From Parvularculaceae bacterium UBA4496 (GTDB lineage Bacteria; Pseudomonadota; Alphaproteobacteria; Caulobacterales; Parvularculaceae), in NCBI GenBank assembly GCA_002388885.1, contig DGNI01000201.1:7331-21106 (forward strand): a stretch of 13,776 bases of DNA, in the 5' to 3' direction. Within the stretch, counting starts at the first letter, position 1. Every line of letters starts with the position of its first letter. The position numbers were made by a program, and so were the translations under genes. Shown piece by piece: positions 7,331 to 13,776 of the stretch. The notes beneath the pieces are model-generated. The model had not been told where the DNA came from and made no database searches. It worked only from the letters and a program-made list of their open reading frames with translations.

Positions 7331-8836
7331 TCACTCGTACCGGAAAGCCGGCGGTTTCATATCTGCGATACATGAAATGTCGAGATTATCGACAGACCCT
7401 GCTTCGACAAAATCATCGATGATGCGACCGTAGCATTCTTCGTTTTCAAAGCCGCCAGTTCCGTGCGAGGCGTTTTTAAAAACAATGTGACGGACATTCT
7501 TGAAATGCTCCGTAATCTGATCGCCATACTCAGGCTGGGTGACCGGATCACGCGCGCCGGAGAAAACCAGCGCAGGCGTATCGAAAAGGCGCTCCTCGAT
7601 AGGCAGCTCAGGGTGACGCGGCAGCCCCCACGCATCACATGCTTCAATGTAATCCATGGCAAGATACGGCCCGACAAATGTACCTGCTGATGCTTCAGTC
7701 GCCATTTGCATATTGATGAACGCTGTTTCTTCTGGGCACACGACTGAGAAATAATGCCCTTCCGGCTCTGAGGCCTGCGGCTCCGCAGGCGCATTCATCT
7801 CCACAAAAGGCGTAAAGTCGCCTTCGGCTGCGCGCCGCAGGATAAAAGGAACCTGAACGGCTTCGCTGTTCCACAAAAGAGAAACCCAGATGGATTCGGC
7901 AAAAACGTCCCGCGTGATTGTGCGTCCTTCAAGCTGTCCCGAGTACGGATTCAAAATCTCTACAACAACGGGTTGTTCCTCAAGCGCTGCGAGTACATTT
8001 AGCATATCCTGCTTCGGATCAGGAAAGCGTTCCGCGCAAGCACTATCGCTAAGGCAATCTTCAACCAGCTTGTCGAATCCCTGCTGGCCAAACCTTGCGT
8101 AATCCAATGGACGCTGGAAATTCATAATGGCCGGGAACGACAAAGTCATCGTGCGTATGCTTCCGGGATACCGGTGAAGATAAGTAAGCATGTACCGCGA
8201 ACCGAACGACCATCCGCCGGCGTCCCACTGCCCATAGCCAAGCCACTCCCGGATATCCTCAAAGTCATCTATTGCGTTGAGTGTGGAATACTGGCTGAGG
8301 TCGATGTCCTGTTCCAGTTCTTCCCTGCACGCACGAACGCGATCGGGCGGGTAATACCGTTCAAGTATGCGCGGATATTTCAATGCATCGCAATAAAGCG
8401 GATTGGCTTCGTGAAGCCCCCGCGGGTCGATCAGAACGATGTCGCGATTGCGACGAAAATACTCAAGCTCGCCGCCCTTAGCATAATAATAGGCTGCGGC
8501 GATCATGGAATAACGCGGTCCGCCCTGATGCTCGATCCAGGCGCGCGCCTGCGGGTTCCCGTTCTGAGCGGGAATAACGACCACGCTGACAGATATTTTA
8601 CGTCCTGTGCCTGCGGCGCGGTTTTCGTAAACTTCCAACTCGCCGCACAGTAGCGGTTCTGTCACGCCCTCACGGTTGCAAATCTCAAGCGGCAAACGTT
8701 TCGCCGCCTCATAGGCAGGCCACACACTCGTATCTTCGGTTCCTTCCGGAGAACAAGCGGCTAAAGCTAAAATGGTCACTACCTGAACGAAGAGGAGAAA
8801 CGTTTTTATTAAAAACCGTGACAGGTCCGCAGCCAT
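7331..8836 (-). CDS. alpha/beta-hydrolase lipoprotein, tripeptidyl-aminopeptidase-like
   Basis: The 501-residue protein begins with a lipoprotein signal peptide whose lipobox LAAC puts the acylated Cys at residue 28, so it should be membrane-anchored in the periplasm or outer membrane. The hydrolase fold shows HQGGPR (103-108, oxyanion region), IDPRG (136-140) and the nucleophile elbow GWSFG with Ser210. A C-terminal TAP-like segment supplies FSGARDP (Asp430) and NASHGT (His458), giving a Ser-Asp-His triad. Relatives remove short peptides from N termini or hydrolyse esters; the substrate is unknown. The ATG at 8836 has AGGGAG seven bases upstream and gives a proper lipoprotein signal; a TTG six codons earlier is rejected. 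It is the last gene of the three-hydrolase operon, 28 bases after the M20 gene, and converges on the PHA-region gene. Confidence 0.85.
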   Translation of the reverse strand: MAADLSRFLIKTFLLFVQVVTILALAACSPEGTEDTSVWPAYEAAKRLPLEICNREGVTEPLLCGELEVYENRAAGTGRKISVSVVVIPAQNGNPQARAWIEHQGGPRYSMIAAAYYYAKGGELEYFRRNRDIVLIDPRGLHEANPLYCDALKYPRILERYYPPDRVRACREELEQDIDLSQYSTLNAIDDFEDIREWLGYGQWDAGGWSFGSRYMLTYLHRYPGSIRTMTLSFPAIMNFQRPLDYARFGQQGFDKLVEDCLSDSACAERFPDPKQDMLNVLAALEEQPVVVEILNPYSGQLEGRTITRDVFAESIWVSLLWNSEAVQVPFILRRAAEGDFTPFVEMNAPAEPQASEPEGHYFSVVCPEETAFINMQMATEASAGTFVGPYLAMDYIEACDAWGLPRHPELPIEERLFDTPALVFSGARDPVTQPEYGDQITEHFKNVRHIVFKNASHGTGGFENEECYGRIIDDFVEAGSVDNLDISCIADMKPPAFRYE

Positions 8837-8864
8837 GGACACGCTCCCTAGCAAGACGCGAGAC

Positions 8865-10241
8865 TTACTTCTCGCCCAACAACTCCAATGCGCCGGCGGT
8901 CATCGCCGTAACGCCATTTTTCAATGCTGCTTCAGCATCGGGCGCGAAGAAGGGTGAGTGGTTCGCCGGCGGCGGTGGCGCCTTGCCTTCGAGCGCGGCT
9001 TTCATCGCTTTCGGGTCCTGTGCGCCGGTCCAGAAAATCAGGGTCGGGATGTCGTCGCTGGTGCGCCCGAACCGGGAGAAGTCTTCGCCGCCCATGCTCG
9101 GCGGGCGTTCGTATACGCGTTCTTCGCCGATTGTTTTTGCAATGGCGCTCATAACCCGCGCGGTCATCTGCTCATCGTTGAATGTCGACGGCGTGTAGTC
9201 GCTTTCGATCTTTACTTCCGGCATCAGTTCATCGGGTAGCCCGGCGGATCGCGCCTGCGCCTCGGCAATACGTTTAATACCGTCGAGGAGCGTTCTTCGT
9301 ACGTCATCTGAATAGGAACGCACCGTGATCTTCAGATGCGCCTGATCCGGGATGATGTTGTGCTTGTATCCGGCCTGGAACGAGCCGACGGTGACGACGC
9401 CCGGATCCTGCGGGTTCAATTCGCGGCTCACCAGCGTCTGCAGTGCGGTGACAATCTGTGAGCCGATCATGATCGGGTCCTTGCCCATCTGCGGGGCGGA
9501 ACCGTGCGCGCCGACGCCTCTTACGATGATGTCGACGCTGTCTACATTGGCGAGCGCCCAGCCGGACGTATAGGTGACGTCGCCTGCCGGATCCCAACCC
9601 GACGTATGGGTCGCAAGCACGTAATCCGGTTTTGGAAAGTCCTTGTATAATCCATCGTCAAGCATCGCCATGGCGCCGAGACCCAGTTCCTCCGCAGGCT
9701 GACCGATCAGCACCAGCGTTCCTGACCATTGGTCTTTCATGGCGACAAGCCGTCTCGCCGCACCGATTAGGATCGCCATGTGGCTGTCATGGGCGCAGGC
9801 GTGCATCACCGGCGCTTCCTGGCCCATGTAGTCCGTAGAAACCACTTTCGATGCGTAGGGCAGTCCGGTTTTTTCTTCGAGCGGCAGCGCATCCATGTCG
9901 GCGCGCAGCATCACGACCGGCCCTTCGCCGTTCTGCATGACCGCCGCCAGCCCGTAACCGCCGACGCCCTCAAGCACTTCGCCGGCATCAGCTTTGGCTT
10001 TCTTCCGGGTCCATTCGTCGCCGAGGCCGGTTGTTACTGCAAAGCCCAGCCCTTCGAGTTCCGCCGCCATGCGCGCCGCGCTCTTGCTTTCCTTGAATGA
10101 AAGCTCCGGATTTTCGTGGAAGTGCCTGTAAAGATTGAAAACATACTCGTAATCATCAGCTACCGCGTCAGCAATTTCATCGGCGGCGGCAGCGCCACTT
10201 GCAACGGCGGTAGCCACAGCGCCCAGCAACATTCTTTTCAT
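8865..10241 (-). CDS. exported M20 family amidohydrolase/peptidase
   Basis: The 458-residue protein has a signal peptide (1 to about 20, ending ASGAAAAD), then an M20D-type metal-dependent amidohydrolase. Visible elements are RADMDALP (114-121), MHACAHDSHMA (146-156, metal ligands Cys149 and His151; most relatives have HACGHD), QPAEE (181-185, catalytic and metal-binding Glu), ATHTSGW with His212, and a C-terminal MGGEDFSRF. Family members hydrolyse N-acyl amino acids, hippurate or dipeptides. An insert of roughly 20 residues (about 75-95, WTRKKAKADAGEVLEG) sits before the first core strand. Two starts are possible. The ATG at 10253 overlaps the upstream stop as ATGA but lacks a good ribosome site. 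The ATG at 10241 has GAGGG five bases upstream and is preferred; the difference is four residues. It is the second gene of the hydrolase operon. Confidence 0.88.
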   Translation of the reverse strand: MKRMLLGAVATAVASGAAAADEIADAVADDYEYVFNLYRHFHENPELSFKESKSAARMAAELEGLGFAVTTGLGDEWTRKKAKADAGEVLEGVGGYGLAAVMQNGEGPVVMLRADMDALPLEEKTGLPYASKVVSTDYMGQEAPVMHACAHDSHMAILIGAARRLVAMKDQWSGTLVLIGQPAEELGLGAMAMLDDGLYKDFPKPDYVLATHTSGWDPAGDVTYTSGWALANVDSVDIIVRGVGAHGSAPQMGKDPIMIGSQIVTALQTLVSRELNPQDPGVVTVGSFQAGYKHNIIPDQAHLKITVRSYSDDVRRTLLDGIKRIAEAQARSAGLPDELMPEVKIESDYTPSTFNDEQMTARVMSAIAKTIGEERVYERPPSMGGEDFSRFGRTSDDIPTLIFWTGAQDPKAMKAALEGKAPPPPANHSPFFAPDAEAALKNGVTAMTAGALELLGEK

Positions 10242-10249
10242 CGGAGCCC

Positions 10250-11851
10250 TCATTCTTGTGGAAGTTCAAAGTCAACGATCGGCATAGGCCCGGGGGCTAC
10301 GCCCAGCGCTGTTTTCTTGTCGGAAACCATCCGTTTGATCTCGTTGCGCAGGCGCTCACCATCGTAAACAACGCCATTCTTGATGACAAAATCGATGCCG
10401 CCGACGCGCACAGCCTTGTTGGTTTCCGGGTCGAGTTTGATGTGGCCGGTGGCGAACAGCGTTTTCAGATTGGCGAGCGGGTTCTCGGAAACGATGACGA
10501 GGTCAGCGCGCTTGCCCACCTGCACCGAACCCGTTTCATTCTCAACGCCAAGAATTTTCGCGCCCTGCAGCGTCGCAGCGTTGATAACTTCGAGAGGGTG
10601 AAATCCCGCCTCGCGCAGCAATTCCAGTTCCTGAATGTATCCGAAACCATATGTGGAATATATGTAACCGGCGTCTTCGCCAACGCCGACCTTGCCGCCC
10701 CGGTTTTTGTATTCATTGATGAATGTCATCCAGCGTTCGTAATTATCTTTCCATGCTGTTTCCTGTTCCGTACCCCAATCGAACCAGTAAGAACCGTGCG
10801 CGTTGCGATCGGGCGCAAAGAACTTCCAAAGCGACGGCATAGTGAATTCGTCATGCCATTCCGCGCGGCGCATGCGCATCCAGTCGCGGCTCGATAGATA
10901 AATCGAAAAGGTCGGGACAATGGAGAATTCGCGCTCCAGAAGCGCCGACATTACCTCTTCCCAGCGTTTGCTGTTGGGTTCTGCCGCCTCCGCCCAGAGT
11001 TTACCGGCGTTTTCGAACCGGTGCTGTTCATCGGCGTAATTATAGTCGAGCGGATAATTCTGGACCGTCTGACCAGTGAACAAGGCTTCCGGCAGCCCAT
11101 ACCAGTGTTCCATTGAGCCGAGGCCGTGCGCCGACGTATCCATGACGTCCGCATGGGCCACATCGAGCTGGGCATGATGCATGGTGGTTCTGAGGTTCTG
11201 GCGTTTGGCCTCTTCAAGCCCCGCCCAGAGAATTTCCTCCGGCGCGCCGAAGAATTTGACTCCCACGGCGCCGTCTCGCTTCAGCTGGCGGATGCGCGCC
11301 CGCGCCTCGTCCGGCGTATCGACATCGCCGGCGGACCATCCGCGAAACACCGGATACGGATAAATGTTCGGCGCGTCGATTTCATTCCTTGCTGACCGGC
11401 GCGCAACGTCCGCTGTCCACGCCGCGCCTGCGCCGTTGCCAAGTTCGCGCACAGACGTGATGCCGTGCGCCAACCACAGCTTGAAAATGTAATCGGAAGA
11501 AACGCCCTGTCCGCTTTCTTCATTGTGTATATGACCATGAAGATTGACGAACCCCGGCATGACATACATGCCCTTGGCGGCGATCTCCCGTGCGCCGCCT
11601 TCCGGCCGTCGGTCCTGATCGATCGGCAATCCCGGCATGCCGACGGGCACGATGCCTGTAATGCTCCCGTTTTCGACGACGATATCCACCGGGCCAACAG
11701 GCGGCGCGCCGGCGCCGTCGATGACCGTTGCGCCGCGAATCACGAGCCGGTCATACGGCCCCTCGCCGATGGACCGGTCCGGCACGGGCTGAGCGATTGC
11801 CTGCGCCATCATCGCTGTCAAAATGGCGACACAAACTACCAAATTTCGCAT
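10250..11851 (-). CDS. exported imidazolonepropionase-like amidohydrolase
   Basis: The 533-residue protein has a signal peptide (1-20, ending AQAIA) and an amidohydrolase-superfamily TIM barrel. The conserved start MPGFVNLHGHIH carries the metal pair H105-G-H107. Then come GVKFFG (Lys199, position of the bridging lysine), MHHAQ (His225/226), SMEHWYG (His249) and GEDAGY (Asp393, the catalytic/metal Asp position). The late barrel and second beta-domain follow, with KRADLVI and NPL. It belongs with COG1228-type enzymes, which include many exported hydrolases of cyclic amides and peptides; the substrate is unknown. The ATG at 11851 is chosen over an upstream ATG at 11905 because GGAAGG lies six bases before it and it places the signal peptide at the N terminus. 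First gene of the operon; its TGA stop overlaps an ATG of the M20 gene. Confidence 0.87.
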   Translation of the reverse strand: MRNLVVCVAILTAMMAQAIAQPVPDRSIGEGPYDRLVIRGATVIDGAGAPPVGPVDIVVENGSITGIVPVGMPGLPIDQDRRPEGGAREIAAKGMYVMPGFVNLHGHIHNEESGQGVSSDYIFKLWLAHGITSVRELGNGAGAAWTADVARRSARNEIDAPNIYPYPVFRGWSAGDVDTPDEARARIRQLKRDGAVGVKFFGAPEEILWAGLEEAKRQNLRTTMHHAQLDVAHADVMDTSAHGLGSMEHWYGLPEALFTGQTVQNYPLDYNYADEQHRFENAGKLWAEAAEPNSKRWEEVMSALLEREFSIVPTFSIYLSSRDWMRMRRAEWHDEFTMPSLWKFFAPDRNAHGSYWFDWGTEQETAWKDNYERWMTFINEYKNRGGKVGVGEDAGYIYSTYGFGYIQELELLREAGFHPLEVINAATLQGAKILGVENETGSVQVGKRADLVIVSENPLANLKTLFATGHIKLDPETNKAVRVGGIDFVIKNGVVYDGERLRNEIKRMVSDKKTALGVAPGPMPIVDFELPQE

Positions 11852-12003
11852 GACACCCCTTCCACTCCCGGCACGTTCAGCGCTTTCCGGCCCTGATAAC
11901 ATCATTCTGCGAATGCGCGCTATTGCCCGACAGGGTTGGCGCCGTCCCGCGAACGCCGACCAACGTTTTATCCTGCTCCGCCATCGCCTCGCCGCCGAAA
12001 ACC

Positions 12004-12032
12004 TTGACTACAAGTGTAGTCCAGTGCATAGA
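12004..12032 (+). promoter_or_regulatory. candidate promoter of blaI-M56
   Basis: TTGACT (12004-12009, 5 of 6 to the -35 consensus) and CATAGA (12027-12032, 3 of 6 to the -10 consensus) are separated by 17 bases and lie about 48 bases before the blaI ATG. The -35 box is inside the first operator, and the -10 box touches the second, the layout expected for autorepression. The 228-base gap 11852-12079 must also hold the promoter for the divergent hydrolase operon, but I see no good minus-strand box pair in it. Confidence 0.5.
12006..12021. promoter_or_regulatory. BlaI-type operator 1
   Basis: GACTACAAGTGTAGTC is an inverted repeat with perfect 7-base arms around a 2-base centre. It contains the TACA/TGTA core of BlaI/MecI/CopY operators (the known staphylococcal core is TACA-N2-TGTA). 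It covers most of the -35 box, so a bound repressor dimer would block RNA polymerase. Confidence 0.75.
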
Positions 12033-12046
12033 CTACGGTTGTAATC
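12031..12046. promoter_or_regulatory. BlaI-type operator 2 (imperfect)
   Basis: GACTACGGTTGTAATC has the same layout as operator 1, with 5 of 7 arm positions paired. It lies exactly 25 bases centre to centre downstream of it, between the -10 box and the likely transcription start. Tandem dyads before the repressor gene are typical for this family. Confidence 0.6.
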
Positions 12047-12079
12047 GAAAGATACGGCCCAGCGCCGACGGAAAACCTT

Positions 12080-12457
12080 ATGGCGAAACAGATCACCACG
12101 GCTGAATTCCAAGTCATGGATGTCCTTTGGGATGTCTCGCCCGTTGCTGCGACCGAAGTTGCTGACCGTCTGGCGGAAGAAACCGGATGGAGCCTCAAGA
12201 CCGTCAAAACGCTCTTGAGTCGGCTCGTCGAGAAGAACGCCGTTACTCATGAACCGGACGGCAGGCGGTATCTTTATCGCCCAAAAGTATCTCGTGATGA
12301 TTATGCCCAACGCGCCACGCGAAAGCTTGCCGACCAGCTCTTTGGCGGCCGCGCCGCGCCGCTCGTCGCGCATCTCGCTGAAGGCAAGGGCCTTTCCCAA
12401 GACGACGTGCGCGATCTTGAAAATCTGCTGGAGGAGTTAAAACGTGACAGCGATTGA
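12080..12457 (+). CDS. BlaI/MecI/CopY family transcriptional repressor
   Basis: The 125-residue protein has the N-terminal winged helix of the family (about 5-70): ITTAEFQVMDVLWDVSPV, a recognition helix WSLKTVKTLLSRLVEK (37-52) and a wing GRRYLYRPKV. The C-terminal helices (about 73-122) serve dimerisation. Known family role: it represses its own operon and is inactivated when the partner M56 protease is activated, often by cleavage in the C-terminal half; a cleavage site cannot be placed here from sequence alone. Two matching operators lie 35-75 bases upstream, so autoregulation is well supported. The ribosome site (GGAAAA) before the ATG is weak. The downstream M56 gene begins 14 bases before this gene ends. 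The family also includes copper regulators, but the M56 partner points to a BlaR1-type circuit. Confidence 0.93.
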   Translation: MAKQITTAEFQVMDVLWDVSPVAATEVADRLAEETGWSLKTVKTLLSRLVEKNAVTHEPDGRRYLYRPKVSRDDYAQRATRKLADQLFGGRAAPLVAHLAEGKGLSQDDVRDLENLLEELKRDSD

Positions 12458-13776
12458 TATCATTCAATGGCTGGGTGAGACATCTCTCGCCGTCAGCCTC
12501 CTCATTGTTCTGGTGCTGCTCGTTCGTAAGCCATTCGCGAATGCATTCGGCGCACGCGCGGCCTACGCGCTGTGGCTGGCGCCGGGGGTCCGGTTGTTCC
12601 TGCCGGAACTGAAAATCCTCACCGCCCCTCCAATCACGCCTGACGCGCTGGCATGGACAGCAACAGCTTCTCCGACGGTTGTTCTAACGCCGCTTCCTCT
12701 GGAAACAGTCGTGGCGGCAACGCCATTCGATTTCGGTTCTCTTGCTGCGGCGACAGCTCTCGTCATATGGGCGACAGTTGCATTCGCATGGTTCAATATC
12801 AAAATTGAAGCACAGGCTAAATTCCTGCAGGCCAAACTGGCGACATCGCGGCCCGCATCACACGCAATCAGCATTCGCACGCAAGCGCTCGTACGGCAGT
12901 TCGGACTGAAACGGACTCCGCGTATACGGATCAGCGAAGATGAAACGGGACCTTGCGTGGTCGGACTTTTCCGGCCGGTTATCTTTCTCCCGGCGGCGTT
13001 CGAAACAGATTTTTCAGAGCGCGAACGCCATCTGGCATTAGCGCATGAAATCGCCCATGTGGCGCGCGGCGATATGATCGCTACACTGGCGGCGATCGCG
13101 CTCCAATCGGCGCAATGGCCGAACCCCCTCGTCCATTTCGCCTTTCAGAAATTCCGAACCGATCAGGAAGCCGCCTGCGACGCCTTCGTTTTGGCCCGCT
13201 GTTCAAAAGGCGGCGCCGCGGCTGGCGAATACGCATCGGCCATCATGAAATCCGTCCGCAGCGGCGGGACGAGCGCCCCCGCTTACGGACTTTCCCTCGC
13301 TCACCCCGTTAAGGAGAGACTTATGTTGCTCAAGAACCCGAAGAAAAGCCCCTTGCGTCTGCTTGCCGGCGCTGCATCCGTTATCGCCTTCACCGCCGCA
13401 AGCCTCGGCGCGACGGCCTCGTATGGCTTTGATGAAGGCAAAAAGGAACGCGTTGTCATCGAAGCCAGCAAGAATTCGAATATGACCATCAGTGTCGATG
13501 ACGGTGAAACACTGGAAATCGACGGCGTTAAAAACCCGGGTAAAATCGAACTTGAAAACAAGAACGGCGAACGGACCGTGCGAATCTATAACAAGCGCGG
13601 CAAACTGATTTCCGAAAATGTTTACGGTCCCGACGATGAGATGCCGTTCAACGAAGTCGTCATCAAGAACAAGGACGGCGAAACGCATAGGGTCAATCTT
13701 ACAGAATCGTCGCCTGAAAAAAGATTCGTCATGAGGCGGATAGGAAAAGCCGACGGCGACCACGACATGAACTGGA
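12444..13776 (+). CDS. M56 family (BlaR1-like) membrane metallopeptidase, partial
   Basis: The frame is open from a GTG at 12444 to the window edge (444 codons). GGAGGAG (12430-12436) lies seven bases before the GTG, and the gene overlaps the repressor gene by 14 bases, so the two are co-translated. Hydrophobic segments are at about 13-28, 38-54, 97-117 and 306-326. Between the third and fourth is the M56 domain with GLFRPVIFLP (174-183), the zinc motif H201-E-I-A-H205, and the downstream Glu242 (DQEAACDAFV) expected as third ligand. Known role: a membrane sensor that, on a signal, cuts or triggers loss of the BlaI repressor. The visible periplasmic tail (327-444) is charged and strand-like (VVIEASK, GETLEIDG, VVIKNKDGE), with no SxxK motif or transpeptidase fold as in BlaR1, so the signal is unknown. 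The true C terminus is outside the window. Confidence 0.88.
   Translation, partial: MTAIDIIQWLGETSLAVSLLIVLVLLVRKPFANAFGARAAYALWLAPGVRLFLPELKILTAPPITPDALAWTATASPTVVLTPLPLETVVAATPFDFGSLAAATALVIWATVAFAWFNIKIEAQAKFLQAKLATSRPASHAISIRTQALVRQFGLKRTPRIRISEDETGPCVVGLFRPVIFLPAAFETDFSERERHLALAHEIAHVARGDMIATLAAIALQSAQWPNPLVHFAFQKFRTDQEAACDAFVLARCSKGGAAAGEYASAIMKSVRSGGTSAPAYGLSLAHPVKERLMLLKNPKKSPLRLLAGAASVIAFTAASLGATASYGFDEGKKERVVIEASKNSNMTISVDDGETLEIDGVKNPGKIELENKNGERTVRIYNKRGKLISENVYGPDDEMPFNEVVIKNKDGETHRVNLTESSPEKRFVMRRIGKADGDHDMNW

Noticed and set aside
7327..7343. CCGGT/ACCGG hairpin between the convergent PHA-region and hydrolase genes, as a two-way terminator
   Set aside because: The stem has only five pairs and overlaps the hydrolase stop codon, with no T-run on either side.
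10256..10897. 213-codon plus-strand open frame opposite the amidohydrolase
   Set aside because: It mirrors the coding frame of the real minus-strand gene and has no recognisable motif.
11849..11905. Longer amidohydrolase starting at the ATG at 11905
   Set aside because: It would put 18 polar residues before a clear signal peptide and lacks a ribosome site, whereas the ATG at 11851 has GGAAGG at good spacing.
13203..13763. 186-codon minus-strand open frame opposite the M56 gene
   Set aside because: The plus frame carries the HEIAH motif and is continuous for 444 codons; the antisense frame is phenylalanine-rich with no domain.

Overview
The window reads as ordinary chromosomal DNA from a GC-rich alphaproteobacterium. 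The lineage is inferred from gene content: an Hda/HdaA-type DnaA-inactivation protein beside a DUF2066 protein and purM-purN, a DUF1499 membrane protein, a PHA-granule-region protein and a BlaI/M56 pair. That set suggests the Caulobacterales, Parvularculales or relatives. No tRNA, rRNA, CRISPR array, transposase or integrase was seen. Coding density is high and no gene-free stretch exceeds 300 bases.

Left part (1-5052): hdaA (minus strand, cut by the window edge) lies just downstream of a secreted DUF2066 protein, also minus. Divergent from these, on the plus strand, are an exported class-C-beta-lactamase-like serine hydrolase and then the purine biosynthesis pair purM-purN, whose stop and start codons overlap.

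Middle part (5053-7326): convergent to purN is a fucosyltransferase-like glycosyltransferase whose conserved N-terminal motif lies upstream of any normal in-frame start, which suggests a frameshift or an unusual start. Upstream of it on the same strand is a DUF1499 membrane protein. Divergent from that is a small polyhydroxyalkanoate-granule-region protein.

Right part (7327-13776): three minus-strand genes for exported hydrolases form a tight operon, transcribed from high to low coordinates: an imidazolonepropionase-like amidohydrolase, an M20 amidohydrolase/peptidase, and an alpha/beta-hydrolase lipoprotein with a tripeptidyl-aminopeptidase-like layout. Together they look like a periplasmic route for cleaving amides or peptides, though the substrate cannot be read from sequence. 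Divergent from this operon is a BlaI-type repressor with an overlapping M56 (BlaR1-like) membrane metallopeptidase. The blaI promoter carries two tandem BlaI-type operators. The M56 protein keeps the zinc site but its visible periplasmic tail does not look like the beta-lactam sensor of BlaR1, so the stimulus is unknown. Whether this sensor also controls the hydrolase operon is the most interesting open question here.
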